Made by a program: the position numbers and the translations under genes. Source: Kitasatospora sp. NBC_00240 (GTDB lineage Bacteria > Actinomycetota > Actinomycetes > Streptomycetales > Streptomycetaceae). Taken from it: a stretch of 64,000 nucleotides of DNA. Location of the stretch: contig NZ_JAPEMU010000001.1 in assembly GCF_026342405.1 (NCBI RefSeq), positions 3,410,001 through 3,474,000 on the forward strand, given 5' to 3'. Below, one piece after another: positions 51,241-60,275 of the stretch (the stretch's first letter is position 1; the number at the start of each line of letters is the position of its first letter). Under the pieces are notes generated by a model. That model did no database searches, had not been told where the DNA came from, and was given only the letters and a program-made list of their open reading frames with translations.

Positions 51241-51924
51241 TCAGAAACCCAGCGTGAGCTGCTCGTCCGCGCCGGCGAAGGTCCGTTCGCGCTTCAGGTG
51301 GCGCCACTTGGGCAGCGCGTCGAGGTAGGACCAGGAGAGCCGGTGGTGCTCGGTCGGACCGAGTTCCTCCAGCGCGGCCCGGTGCACCGGTGAGGGGTAC
51401 CCGGCGTTGTCGGCGAAGCCGTACTCGGGGTGGCTCTCGCCGATCTCGGCCATCAGGGCGTCCCGGTGGACCTTGGCGAGCACCGAGGCTGCCGAGACGC
51501 AGATGCAGGACTGGTCGCCCTTGATCACCGTCCGCACCTGCCAGGGGCCGCCGAGGTAGTCGTGCTTCCCGTCGAGGATCACCGCGTCGGGACGCACCGG
51601 CAGTGCCTCCAGGGCCCGGACCGCGGCCAGTCGCAGGGCGGCCGTCATGCCGAGTTCGTCACACTCCTGCGCCGAGGCGTGGCCGAGCGCGTAGGCCGTG
51701 ACCCAGTCCGCGAGCAGCGGGGCGAGCGCGCCCCGGCGGCGCACGGTGAGCAGCTTGGAGTCGGTCAGGCCGTCCGGCGGCTTGCGCAGTCCGGTGACCG
51801 CCGCGCCGACCGTGACCGGGCCGGCCCAGGAGCCCCGTCCGACCTCGTCGAGGCCGACGACCACCTGGGCGCCGGCCCGGCGCAGCGAGCGCTCGACGGA
51901 GTGGGTCGGGGGTACGACAGGCAT
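51241..51924 (-). CDS. rnhB: Ribonuclease HII
   Basis: RNase HII nicks RNA in RNA:DNA hybrids and starts removal of misincorporated ribonucleotides. The 227-residue protein has the four acidic active-site residues: Asp26 and Glu27 in [14 protein letters not shown], Asp118 in [10 protein letters not shown] and Asp137 in IKGDQSC. The GRG motif typical of type 2 is present. ATG at 51924 ([10 protein letters not shown]) fits family length. Confidence 0.96.
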   Translation of the reverse strand: MPVVPPTHSVERSLRRAGAQVVVGLDEVGRGSWAGPVTVGAAVTGLRKPPDGLTDSKLLTVRRRGALAPLLADWVTAYALGHASAQECDELGMTAALRLAAVRALEALPVRPDAVILDGKHDYLGGPWQVRTVIKGDQSCICVSAASVLAKVHRDALMAEIGESHPEYGFADNAGYPSPVHRAALEELGPTEHHRLSWSYLDALPKWRHLKRERTFAGADEQLTLGF

Positions 51925-52162
51925 CGGGGCATCCGTTTCGACGAGGAGTCCCTCCAGCCTACGGCGCGCGCCGGGCGGCCCCGGTCACCCGGTGGGACGG
52001 GCCGACCCCGGGGACGCGGCGCGGCCGGCGGTCGCCGCAGAGGGTGTACGCCGGCCGGCGGGTGGCCCACCCGGGCCGCTCGGGGTCGCCCAGGGCGGCC
52101 CGGACGGCACGCGGCCGGCCGGGGCGGCCCGGAAAACGGGTGGAAGCGGCGGCCCCGGCCCC

Positions 52163-52849
52163 CTACCGTCGCACCATGGGCAGCAGCACCTGGTCCACGA
52201 GGTCCACGCCGAAGCCGTCGCCGAGCCGGCCGTCGCAGACCTTCACCCGGTACATCAGCATCGCCGGGGCGACGTCGGCGACCAGCGGGTTGGCCGCGCC
52301 GGGCCGGACGTCCCCGCGGAGTTCGCCGCGGCGCAGGATGGCGAGGGTGGCCGCCTTGGTCGGGTCGAAGACCCGCTCGACCACGAACTCCTTGAAGACC
52401 TGGGCCTGGTCGTGGTCCAGCTCGTTCATCAGAGCGTTCATCGCTCCCCCCACCCGGGACTCCAGAGCCGTCCCGAAACGGTCGATGAGCAGCAGCAACT
52501 CGCTTCGGGCGGACCCGAGGTCGGGGATGTCGTCAGGGGGTGGCAGAGTGGAGCGCAGGGCGTCGAGCACAAGGTCGACCTTGGACGCCCATCGCCGGTA
52601 GAGCGCTGCCTTCCCGGTGCGTGCCGCGCCGGCGACACCCTCCATCGTCAGTCGCGCGTACCCGCCGGAGGTGAGTTGGTCGAGGGTGGCCTCGAAGATC
52701 GCCCGCTCCAGCGCCTCGCCGCGCCGGCGGGCCGGCCTGGCGAGGACCTCCGCGACGCCGACCGCGACGCCGGCGACCAGCGCGCAACCGGACGACACCG
52801 GCACGGCCGACGGGCCGGCCTCCTTCTGCAGTCGTTTCACCTGATCCAT
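52163..52849 (-). CDS. TetR-family transcriptional repressor
   Basis: The 228-residue protein has the TetR HTH at about 48-92 (ALERAIFEATLDQLTSGGYA, then RLTMEGVAGAARTGKAALYRRWASK) and a variable ligand-binding helical domain. It is divergent from a DHA2-type efflux pump, and two near-identical palindromes fill the space between them, so it most likely represses both genes until a drug-like ligand binds. The start is uncertain: ATG at 52849 or GTG at 52855. A preceding N-terminal arm of about 45 residues is longer than usual. Confidence 0.9.
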   Translation of the reverse strand: MDQVKRLQKEAGPSAVPVSSGCALVAGVAVGVAEVLARPARRRGEALERAIFEATLDQLTSGGYARLTMEGVAGAARTGKAALYRRWASKVDLVLDALRSTLPPPDDIPDLGSARSELLLLIDRFGTALESRVGGAMNALMNELDHDQAQVFKEFVVERVFDPTKAATLAILRRGELRGDVRPGAANPLVADVAPAMLMYRVKVCDGRLGDGFGVDLVDQVLLPMVRR

Positions 52850-52865
52850 CGCCACCAACCTTAGA

Positions 52866-52879
52866 GAACGGTTGCGTTC
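52866..52879. promoter_or_regulatory. TetR operator 1
   Basis: GAACG-GTTG-CGTTC is a palindrome 16 nt upstream of the TetR start. Its extended form GAACGGTTGCGTTCAC is the complement of the second site at 15 of 16 positions. Confidence 0.65.
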
Positions 52880-52911
52880 ACAAACACGCTCCGGCTATCG
52901 TCCAGCTTAGT

Positions 52912-52925
52912 GAACGCTACCGTTC
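52912..52925. promoter_or_regulatory. TetR operator 2
   Basis: GAACG-CTAC-CGTTC is the second copy, 46 bp centre-to-centre from the first and inverted relative to it, on the efflux-pump side of the shared promoter region. Confidence 0.65.
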
Positions 52926-53064
52926 CTTCATAGACCGCGACCACGGCCGGCAGACCGGTCCGGCCCACCGCCCGGACCAGGCGCCGAACCATGCCCGGAC
53001 CACGGCAGGCATTCGCGGACCGCAGCCGAAAGCATACGAAGCAGTAGCCAGCAGGGGGCACATC

Positions 53065-54579
53065 TTGGCTATCTCCGACACACTCAGCAAGAACTCTCCG
53101 CCACTCGGCAAAAGCCGGGGCAAAGGCATCACGCTCACCGTGATCGCCGCGACCCAGCTGATGGTGGTGCTCGACGCCACGATCGTGAACATCGCGCTGC
53201 CGCAGATCCGGGACGTGCTGAAGTTCTCCACCACCGACCTGTCCTGGGTCATCAACGCGTACACCCTCACCTTCGGCGGGCTGCTGCTGCTCGGCGGCCG
53301 GGCGGGCGACATCCTCGGCCGCCGCCGGGTGTTCATCATCGGCACCCTGCTCTTCGGCTTCGCCTCGCTGCTCGGCGGGTTCGCGCAGGACAGCACCATG
53401 TTGCTGGCCGCGCGCGCCCTGCAGGGCATCGGCGGCGCGATCTGCTCACCGACCGCCTTCGCGTTGATCGCCACCAACTTCGAGGAGGGACCGGAACGCA
53501 ACAAGGCCTTCGGCGTCTTCTCGGCGGTGGCGGGCTCCGGCGCCGCCATCGGCCTGCTGGCCGGCGGCCTGCTCACCGAGTACCTCGACTGGCGCTGGGT
53601 GTTCTTCGTCAACGTGCCGATCGCGGCCCTGATCGCGTTCGCCGCTCCGCGCTACATCGCCGAGTCCGAGCGCCAGACCGGCCGCTTCGACATCCCGGGC
53701 GCGCTGACCTCCACGGTCGGTTTGGTCGCCCTGGTCTACGGCTTCATCCGGGCGGCCTCCGACGGCTGGTCGGACCCGATCACCCTGGGCTCCTTCGCCG
53801 CGGGCCTGATCCTGGTGGCCGCGTTCGTGGTGATCGAGCGGACCACCGCTCAGCCGATCACCCCGCTGCACCTGTTCGCCGACCGCAACCGCACCGGCGG
53901 CCTGGTGATGATGCTCTGCCTGGCGGCCGCCATGTTCGGCATCTTCTTCTACATCACGCTGTTCGTTCAGGGCCCGCTGGGCTACAGCCCGCTGCGGGCG
54001 GGCGTCGCCTTCCTGCCGATCAGCGCGGCGATCATCGTGGCGGCGCAGATCGCGTCGACCTTCCAGGCGAAGCTCGGCCCCAAGCCGTTCATGGCCGGCG
54101 GCGCCGCACTGGTCACCGTCGGACTCACCTGGCTGACCACCCTGAGCGCCGACAGCGGCTACGTGGACGGCGTGCTCGTCCCGACCGTCATCTTCGGCTT
54201 CGGGATGGGTCTGATCTTCGTGCCGGTGATGCTGCTCGCCGTGGCGGGTGTCGCCGAGCAGGACACCGGCGCCGCCTCGGGCCTGCTCAACTCGATGCAG
54301 CAGATCGGCGGCTCGCTCGGCCTGTCGATCCTCACCACGGTGTTCGCGACGGCCGCGGCCGACAGGACCACCGAGCTGATGGCCGCCGCACCGAAGGGCG
54401 CCGCACCGACCAAGGAGCAGGCCACGGCGATGGGCAACCAGGTCCTGGCGTACGGCATCTCGCAGGGCTTCATCGCGGGTGCCGCGCTCGCCGGGGTCGC
54501 CCTGCTGGTCGCGATCTTCGTGATCAAGGCCAAGGCGAGCGACCTGCCCACCGGGGAGGCGCACGGCGCGATCCTCTGA
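53065..54579 (+). CDS. MFS drug efflux transporter (DHA2, 14-TM, EmrB/QacA-like)
   Basis: The 504-residue membrane protein has the DHA2 pattern: motif D1-like LDATIVNIALPQI (near 35), motif A GGRAGDILGRRRVF near 75, ARALQGIGGAICSPTA near 115 and motif C-like AGSGAAIGLLAGG near 160, with 14 predicted helices. It exports a hydrophobic compound by proton antiport; the substrate is unknown. The start is TTG at 53065 behind AGGGGG, matching the expected short cytoplasmic N-terminus. It diverges from the TetR gene with operators between. Confidence 0.94.
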   Translation: MAISDTLSKNSPPLGKSRGKGITLTVIAATQLMVVLDATIVNIALPQIRDVLKFSTTDLSWVINAYTLTFGGLLLLGGRAGDILGRRRVFIIGTLLFGFASLLGGFAQDSTMLLAARALQGIGGAICSPTAFALIATNFEEGPERNKAFGVFSAVAGSGAAIGLLAGGLLTEYLDWRWVFFVNVPIAALIAFAAPRYIAESERQTGRFDIPGALTSTVGLVALVYGFIRAASDGWSDPITLGSFAAGLILVAAFVVIERTTAQPITPLHLFADRNRTGGLVMMLCLAAAMFGIFFYITLFVQGPLGYSPLRAGVAFLPISAAIIVAAQIASTFQAKLGPKPFMAGGAALVTVGLTWLTTLSADSGYVDGVLVPTVIFGFGMGLIFVPVMLLAVAGVAEQDTGAASGLLNSMQQIGGSLGLSILTTVFATAAADRTTELMAAAPKGAAPTKEQATAMGNQVLAYGISQGFIAGAALAGVALLVAIFVIKAKASDLPTGEAHGAIL

Positions 54580-54616
54580 CGTACGGCCACGACGATCGTC
54601 TCGATCGCGTGAACCA

Positions 54617-54655
54617 CGGCGCCGGCCGGGAGCACTCCGCTCCCGGCCGGCGCCG
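54617..54655 (+). terminator. Efflux gene terminator
   Basis: A perfect 17-bp stem (54617-54633 with 54639-54655) and a 5-nt loop ACTCC. It lies between converging genes and may act in both directions. Confidence 0.75.
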
Positions 54656-54705
54656 TCACTGCCGCGCCCGGCACGCCCCCGACCGTGAGGGCGCCCGGCC
54701 GATGG

Positions 54706-56364
54706 TCAGTAGTCGTACGAATAGCGGTACTTGAACCCGACGGCCGAGCAGGAGGCGGCCGGGTGGTCCCCGATCGGGTGCCGCTCAAGGATCTCCCGGG
54801 CCCGGGACTCGGCCAGGCTGGTGGCGTACCAGGGCGCCGGACCGTCCGCGAGCGCCCGGTCGATCTCCTGCAGCGCGCAGGTCCGCAGGTCCTCGGGCAG
54901 CCGGTCGAGGGCCGGCACGGCGTCCAGCGAGAGGTCCCGGACGTTGCGCAGGTCGATCTGCTTGGTCGGGCTGTTCTCGTAGCGGGCCACGTTCTGCTCG
55001 GCGACCATGGCGTCCGGCCCCATCAGCCCGTACACGGCGGCGGTGACGGCCGCACTGAGCACCACGGCGCGCGGCAGGAAGGATCCCGAGCGCAGCACGC
55101 CGGCGGCGATCACCAGCAGGAAGACGACGCCGAGCCAGATCTCCACGACCAGCACCCACAGGCGCAGCGTGGTCAGGCCGGAGGCGTCCACGTAGTAGTA
55201 CATCCGCAGCAGTGCGGAGCCGACCACCACCAGGGTCAGGACGCAGAGGGTGCCGAGCAGCGCCCGGGTCAGCCGGTGGTCGGCGGGCGTGGAGCGGGGG
55301 GCCCAGCGCTTGGCCAGCGCCACCACCCCGAGCGTGAGGACGGTGATCACCATCAGCTGCCAGAAGCCCTGCCGGGCGTACTCGGAGCGGCTCATCCCGG
55401 TGTTCTTGGTGATCGCGTCGCGACCGCCGGCCAGCACCACCACCTGGATCACGGTGAAGGTGGCGAACATCAGGTTCAGGGCGGTCAGCGGGAGTGCCCA
55501 CTCCAGGCGGCCGCGCTCGCGGCCGGGCTTGGTGGTGGCGCGGTCCCAGACCCGGGGGCCGGCGGCGAGGTGCGCGAAGCCCAGTACCAGGACGGTGCCC
55601 AGCACGAAGCGCAGGAACCGGGCCGGCAGGTCGTCGAGTTCGACGGTGGGCGTCAGGCTGGACAGCACGTCACCCATGGCGACATCGGCGCTGGCGAACA
55701 GGGCGCCGAAGACGATCAGGAGCACCACCGCGACGGCGGTCGCCTTGAGGATCGGCACGACCTTGTCCCTGGCCGGGTAGTCCCGGCCGCGCAGGGCCTG
55801 CAGCGCCCACGGGAGCGAAGGCACCAGGTGCCAGAGGAAGCCGGGCAGGGCCAGCGTGACGCCCGTCCAGCGGCGCCCGCCGTGCAGCGCGAGGGAGGCC
55901 AGTGCGAGGGATGAGGCGACGGCCAGGAAGGTCGGCCACCCGGCGTCGGAGAGCACGGGGACGACCAGGACGCCCGCGGCGAGCACGCTCCACAGCACCG
56001 TCCAGGGCCGGAGTTCGCGTCCGGCCGCCCTGGCGGCGAGCCCGGCGGTCGCGGTGGCGGCGAGCGCGCAGATCAGCAGGTTGACGCCGACGCCCTCCCC
56101 CAGCAGCCAGGAACCGAGCAGACCTGCGGCGATCGCGGCCAGCACCACCCTCAGGGTGGCCGGTGCCCGCCGGGCGGGCGCGGTCTCGGCCATCAGCCGG
56201 TTCGGCGGCAGCGGTTGCGGCCGGAACGGCTGGGGGCCCTGCGGGGCGGCGAACGGGTCGACGGGACGGGTCCCGGCGACGGCCGGCTCCGGGGTGACCG
56301 GCGGCTGCGCGTCCGCGGGCGGCGGGGTGCCGGGCGACGGCTCGGGTATGGACGAATCGGACAT
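54706..56364 (-). CDS. DUF4173 polytopic membrane protein
   Basis: The 552-residue protein has a Pro-rich cytoplasmic N-terminus (about 1-70) and then some 12 hydrophobic segments, in an arrangement typical of DUF4173/DUF4153 proteins. Markers include ALFASADVAMGDVLSS, ARQGFWQLMVITVLTLGVV and the C-terminal GPDAMVAEQNVARYE. It ends in a soluble tail (SCSAVGFKYRYSYDY). No function is established. A promoter with a palindrome across its -35 lies about 85-125 nt upstream. Confidence 0.88.
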   Translation of the reverse strand: MSDSSIPEPSPGTPPPADAQPPVTPEPAVAGTRPVDPFAAPQGPQPFRPQPLPPNRLMAETAPARRAPATLRVVLAAIAAGLLGSWLLGEGVGVNLLICALAATATAGLAARAAGRELRPWTVLWSVLAAGVLVVPVLSDAGWPTFLAVASSLALASLALHGGRRWTGVTLALPGFLWHLVPSLPWALQALRGRDYPARDKVVPILKATAVAVVLLIVFGALFASADVAMGDVLSSLTPTVELDDLPARFLRFVLGTVLVLGFAHLAAGPRVWDRATTKPGRERGRLEWALPLTALNLMFATFTVIQVVVLAGGRDAITKNTGMSRSEYARQGFWQLMVITVLTLGVVALAKRWAPRSTPADHRLTRALLGTLCVLTLVVVGSALLRMYYYVDASGLTTLRLWVLVVEIWLGVVFLLVIAAGVLRSGSFLPRAVVLSAAVTAAVYGLMGPDAMVAEQNVARYENSPTKQIDLRNVRDLSLDAVPALDRLPEDLRTCALQEIDRALADGPAPWYATSLAESRAREILERHPIGDHPAASCSAVGFKYRYSYDY

Positions 56365-56455
56365 GAGTCACCCTCAACTGGTCAGTGGGCATGCGGAACC
56401 AGCCCACGGGGCAGTCCGCCGGCAGGCGCTGGATCGACGCCGCGACATGACGCAG

Positions 56456-56489
56456 ACTCTAGGGAGAGCGATCATTCTGAACAAGTTCA
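56456..56489 (-). promoter_or_regulatory. Promoter of the DUF4173 gene with a palindrome over -35
   Basis: Reading leftward: -35 TTGTTC (56484-56479), a 17-nt spacer, and -10 TAGAGT (56461-56456). The perfect palindrome TGAACTTGTTCA (56489-56478) covers the -35 box, so a repressor there would block RNA polymerase. Confidence 0.5.
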
Positions 56490-56505
56490 AATCCACCCCG
56501 GAGGG

Positions 56506-56531
56506 CTTGTGTCGCAGATTTGTGACACAAG
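56506..56531. promoter_or_regulatory. Inverted repeat CTTGTGTC / GACACAAG
   Basis: Eight-base perfect arms (56506-56513, 56524-56531) with a 10-nt centre, upstream of the DUF4173 promoter. This could be an operator or an RNA hairpin. Confidence 0.35.
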
Positions 56532-56543
56532 CCCCCGGACGCG

Positions 56544-56588
56544 CGAAGGCCCGGTGGCCGCCCGTAACGGGCGGCCACCGGGCCTTCG
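56544..56588 (-). terminator. Terminator of the carbohydrate ABC operon
   Basis: A perfect 21-bp stem (56544-56564 with 56568-56588) and a TAA loop lie 116 nt past the last gene of the leftward operon. Confidence 0.7.
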
Positions 56589-56704
56589 TCGGGGCGTTCC
56601 CCGAGGGTCGACGGGATGCGTACCGCGCAGACCGGGCGGTCCGCCGGCGCCGCTTCGCGACGCTCCTCGTGGCCGCCGCGCTCCGGGCGGCCACGAGGAG
56701 CGGG

Positions 56705-57667
56705 TCAGCCCTTGACCGAGCCGGCCAGCAGCCCGCGGACGAAGTAGCGCTGCAGGCTGAAGAAGACGATCAGCGGAATGATGATCGACAGGAACGCACC
56801 CGCCGTCAGCAGCTCCCAGCGTCCGCCGAAGGAGCCGGACAGCTGGGCCAGCCGGACCGTCATCGGGGCCACCTCGGGCGTACCGCCGGCGAAGGTCAGC
56901 GCCACCAGCAGGTCGTTCCAGACCCAGAGGAACTCGAAGATCGCGAAGGAGGCCAGCGCCGGGGTGCAGAGCGGCAGCACGATCGATCGGAAGATCTTGA
57001 AATGCGAGGCGCCGTCGACGATCGCCGCCTCCATCAGGTCCCGCGGCAGCTGGGAGACGAAGTTGTGCAGCAGGAAGATCGCCAGCGGCATCGCGAACAT
57101 CGTGTGCGCCAGCCAGACCGGCGCGTACGTCCCGCTCAGGTCGAAGGCGGGGATGATCGTCACCGAACCCAGGTGCGCCCCGCCGGAGAACAGCTGGAGC
57201 AGCGGGATGAGTGCCATCTGCAGCGGCACCACCTGGAGGGCGAAGATCACGAAGAAGATGACGTCGCTGCCCCGGAACCGCACCCAGGACAGCGCGTAGG
57301 CCGCCATCGCCGCCAGCACCAGCGAGAAGACCGTCGCCGGGATGCTGATCGCCAGCGAGTTGACCAGGTACGGCATCAGGCCGCCGCTGACGCCGAAGCC
57401 GCCCTCGAAGAGCACCGTGTGGTAGTTCGACAGCCCCAGGTCGGGGTGCGCGAACACGGTCCACCAGCCGTTCTCGGCCACATCCTGCTTCGGTCGCAGC
57501 GAGGTGACCAGCAGGCCGAGGGTCGGCAGCGTCCAGAGCACCGTCACGGCGATCACGAAACCCGAGGCGAGCGGACTGCTGAAGGCCTTGCGGACCGGCC
57601 CCGCGACGGGTGCCGGCAGCTTCGCGCCGGCGGGTTCGGCGGCCGGGGCCGCGCCGTTCTCGTTCAT
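56705..57667 (-). CDS. Carbohydrate ABC transporter permease (MalG-like)
   Basis: The 320-residue permease has six TM segments and the family EAA loop QLPRDLMEAAIVDGASHFKIFRSIVLPL near 210-237. Its opening is SPLASGFVIAVTVLWTLPTLG. The start overlaps the stop of the MalF-like gene (ATGA). It forms the channel with that partner. No ATPase gene is in this operon; in streptomycetes a shared ATPase (MsiK) typically energises such importers. Confidence 0.94.
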   Translation of the reverse strand: MNENGAAPAAEPAGAKLPAPVAGPVRKAFSSPLASGFVIAVTVLWTLPTLGLLVTSLRPKQDVAENGWWTVFAHPDLGLSNYHTVLFEGGFGVSGGLMPYLVNSLAISIPATVFSLVLAAMAAYALSWVRFRGSDVIFFVIFALQVVPLQMALIPLLQLFSGGAHLGSVTIIPAFDLSGTYAPVWLAHTMFAMPLAIFLLHNFVSQLPRDLMEAAIVDGASHFKIFRSIVLPLCTPALASFAIFEFLWVWNDLLVALTFAGGTPEVAPMTVRLAQLSGSFGGRWELLTAGAFLSIIIPLIVFFSLQRYFVRGLLAGSVKG

Positions 57668-58671
57668 CGGACGGCACGCTCCTTGCGCAACTGGACGATG
57701 TTGTAGGCCACCAGCGGCAGCACCCCGAGGAAGAGGATCACCGCGAGGGCGCTGCCCCGGCCGGTGTTGAACTGCACGAAGGACTGCGAGTACATCTCGT
57801 TGGCCAGTACCTGGGTGCCGAAGTTGCCGCCGGTCATCGTGCGGACGATGTCGAAGGCCTTCAGGGTCGTGATCATCACCGTGGTGAGCACCACCACCAG
57901 GGTGGTGCGGATCATCGGCACGGTGACGAACCAGAACAGCTTCACCCCGCCGGCGCCGTCCAGCCGGGCGGCCTCGGTGACCTCGTCCGGGATCGCCTTG
58001 ATCGCCGCGGACAGCACCACCATGGCGAAGCCGGTCTGCACCCAGACCATCACCACCATCAGCAGGAAGGTGTTCAGCGGCTGGGAGAGCATCCAGTTCG
58101 GCGGATGGTGCCAGCCCAGGCTGATGGCCAGCTGGCTCAGCAGGCCGATCTGCGACTGGGAGACGTCCCTGGCGTCGTAGACGAACTTGAAGATGATGCT
58201 CGCGCCGACCAGCGAGATCGCCATCGGCATGAAGATCAGAGATTTGTAGACGGCCTGCCCGCGCACCCGGTCGACCAGCAGCGCGAGCATCAGGCCGAGC
58301 CCGGTGGCGGCCAGCGGGGCGACCGCGAGCCAGAGCAGGGTGTTCAGCAGCACATGCTGGACGGAGTCGCTGGTGAACGCCCAGCCGTAGTTCCTGCCGC
58401 CGAGGAACTTGGTCCCGTCGTCGTTGTAGAAGCTCAGGTAGACGGTCCGCACCAGGGGTGCGACCAGCCCGACGATCAGCAGCAGGACGGCCGGTCCGAG
58501 GAACACCACGACCGCCAGCGGGCGGGCGATCCGCCCGGAGGCCCGGCCGGCGACGAAGAAGATCACCAGCAGGATGCCGAGGAAGCCCGCGACGGCCCCC
58601 ACCATGTTGCCGAGTTTGACGCTCGCGTCGGTCCACGCGCCGTCGGCGAGCAGCGCCCTGGTGACGGACAT
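57664..58671 (-). CDS. Carbohydrate ABC transporter permease (MalF-like)
   Basis: The 335-residue permease has two N-terminal hydrophobic segments (GNMVGAVAGFLGILLVIFFVA, then PLAVVVFLGPAVLLLIVGLV) and the core transport domain. The EAA loop is AIPDEVTEAARLDGAGGVKLF near 240. The layout resembles AglF-type alpha-glucoside permeases, but substrate cannot be assigned. ATG at 58671 has GGAAGGA 9 nt upstream; the longer reading runs through the hairpin-rich spacer. It partners the downstream MalG-like protein. Confidence 0.93.
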   Translation of the reverse strand: MSVTRALLADGAWTDASVKLGNMVGAVAGFLGILLVIFFVAGRASGRIARPLAVVVFLGPAVLLLIVGLVAPLVRTVYLSFYNDDGTKFLGGRNYGWAFTSDSVQHVLLNTLLWLAVAPLAATGLGLMLALLVDRVRGQAVYKSLIFMPMAISLVGASIIFKFVYDARDVSQSQIGLLSQLAISLGWHHPPNWMLSQPLNTFLLMVVMVWVQTGFAMVVLSAAIKAIPDEVTEAARLDGAGGVKLFWFVTVPMIRTTLVVVLTTVMITTLKAFDIVRTMTGGNFGTQVLANEMYSQSFVQFNTGRGSALAVILFLGVLPLVAYNIVQLRKERAVR

Positions 58672-58777
58672 GACTGATCGTCCTTCCTGGAATCCCGCTC
58701 CTCCCCGGTGGGGCACGTTCGGGGTGAGGGACGGTGACGGCCGGCAGGTGCGGCGCCGGTGGGGCGTAGGGGGCGGG

Positions 58778-58803
58778 CGGTGCGGGTGGGTGGCCCCGCA
58801 CCG
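58778..58803 (-). terminator. Second hairpin in the binding-protein/permease spacer
   Basis: CGGTGCGGG (58778-58786) pairs with CCCGCACCG (58795-58803) around an 8-nt loop. Confidence 0.4.
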
Positions 58804-58824
58804 CCCTCGGCAGGTGGTCTCGGC

Positions 58825-58860
58825 CGGTCGGCCCGCCGGTGCACACCGGCGGGCCGACCG
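58825..58860 (-). terminator. Attenuating hairpin after the sugar-binding protein gene
   Basis: A perfect palindrome with 17-nt arms (58825-58841, 58844-58860) lies 42 nt past the binding-protein stop and before the permease genes. It probably terminates or stabilises part of the transcripts so that binding protein exceeds permease. Confidence 0.6.
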
Positions 58861-58901
58861 TTCAACTGTTGACGTCGGCTGGCTGCCTGCCGGACCGCCG
58901 G

Positions 58902-60275
58902 TTACTGGGGCCAGGCGCCGTCGATGTCGGCGGTGACCCGCTGGATGGACTGGCCCTCGGCGAACCAGGCGGTCAGCGACTTCCACTCCTGTCCGGAGCC
59001 GACGGCCGCCGGCATCAGGTCGGAGGCGTCGAACCGGAAGGTCGCGGTCGGGTCGGTCAGCTTGGAGGCGGAGAGCTGGTCGATCGGGTCGGTGTACAGG
59101 CTCTTGTCCACGCCCTGGTTGGCCGACACCCAGCCGGTGGCCGTCTTCACCCGGCTGCTGGCCCAGTCGGAGCTGGACAGGTAGTTCTGCACCGCCTGCA
59201 CCTCGGGCCGGTCGGAGAAGGCCGCGAGGAACTCGCCGCCGCCCTCGACCGGGTTCGGGACCGCCGGGTTCACGGCCGGCAGGTGGAAGGCGAACACGTC
59301 ACCGTCGGCCGCGACCTTGGTGCCCTTGGGCCACTGCGCCTGGTAGAAGGACGCCTGCTGGAGCATCGCGCACTTGCCCGCCAGGATCGGCGCGCCCGCG
59401 TCCTGGAAGGTGGTGGTGGCGATCGACTTCACATCGCCGATGCCGCCGTTCACCCAGGCCGGGTTCTGCATCCAGCCGGCCAGCGTCTGCATCGCGGTGG
59501 TGATCTTCTCGTCGCTGAACTTCACCTTGTGGTCGACCCACTGGTCGTAGACCTCGCCGCCGTACGAGCCGAGGACGATCTCCTCCAGCCAGTCGGTGGC
59601 GGGCCAGCCGGTGGCCGTGCCGGAGCCGATGCCGCCGCACCACGGCTTGGCGCCGCCGGCCTTGGCGAGCTTGTCGCTGGCGGCCATCAGGTCCGCCCAG
59701 GTCTTCGGCACCTCGATGCCGGCGTCCTTGAAGGTCTTCGGCGAGTACCAGACCAGCGACTTCATGTTGGCGCTCATCGGCGCCGCGTAGAAGGTGCCGT
59801 TGACGGAGCCGTAGGTCTTCCAGACCGGGCTCCACTTGTCCTCGTTGGCGACCGTCCCGGCCGGCGGCTTCGCCACCTTGCCGGTCTTCACCATCTGGGC
59901 CAGCAGGCCCGGCTGCGGGATGATCGCGAAGTCGGGCGCGTTGCCGCCGCTCACCCGCACGGGCAGCTGGGACTCGAAGTCGTTGGAGCCCTCGTAGCTG
60001 ATCTTGATGCCCGTACATTTGCTGAAGTCGGCCCAGGACTTCTCCAGGTTGTCCGACTCCGGGCTCAGGATCGAGGCGAACATGGTCACCTTGGTCCCCG
60101 AGTGGCCCGCGTAAGGCTGGAACTTCGCGCAGTCACCGGTCAGCGCGGCCGCCGACCCCGAACCTCCGCCCGAGCCGCCCGAGCCGCCGGAACCGCCGGC
60201 ACTGTTGGAGCAGGCTGCGGTGAGGGCCAGGACCAGAACGGCGGGGGCCACCAGCAGGCGTCGGCGGGCGTTCAT
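58902..60275 (-). CDS. Carbohydrate ABC transporter substrate-binding lipoprotein
   Basis: The 457-residue precursor has a lipoprotein signal ending in LTAAC (Cys22), a Gly/Ser-rich linker GGSGGSGGSGGGSGS, and a mature SBP_bac_1-type domain (FASILSPESDNLEKSWADFSK near 65, PDFAIIPQPGLLAQM near 112, WGxW-type aromatic positions throughout). It captures an oligosaccharide or glucoside outside the cell for the two downstream permeases; the sugar is not known. ATG at 60275 follows GAGGTG. It is first in the operon. Confidence 0.94.
   Translation of the reverse strand: MNARRRLLVAPAVLVLALTAACSNSAGGSGGSGGSGGGSGSAAALTGDCAKFQPYAGHSGTKVTMFASILSPESDNLEKSWADFSKCTGIKISYEGSNDFESQLPVRVSGGNAPDFAIIPQPGLLAQMVKTGKVAKPPAGTVANEDKWSPVWKTYGSVNGTFYAAPMSANMKSLVWYSPKTFKDAGIEVPKTWADLMAASDKLAKAGGAKPWCGGIGSGTATGWPATDWLEEIVLGSYGGEVYDQWVDHKVKFSDEKITTAMQTLAGWMQNPAWVNGGIGDVKSIATTTFQDAGAPILAGKCAMLQQASFYQAQWPKGTKVAADGDVFAFHLPAVNPAVPNPVEGGGEFLAAFSDRPEVQAVQNYLSSSDWASSRVKTATGWVSANQGVDKSLYTDPIDQLSASKLTDPTATFRFDASDLMPAAVGSGQEWKSLTAWFAEGQSIQRVTADIDGAWPQ

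Larger units (their letters stand above)
56365..56704. other. 340-nt gap between DUF4173 gene and the sugar ABC operon
   Basis: From left to right it holds the DUF4173 promoter with a palindrome, a CTTGTGTC/GACACAAG inverted repeat and the ABC operon terminator. No gene is supported. Confidence 0.5.

Noticed and set aside
56478..56489. LexA (SOS) box TGAACAAGTTCA
   Set aside because: Actinobacterial LexA sites have GAAC-N4-GTTC; here the spacing is N2, and the neighbouring gene is not DNA-repair related.
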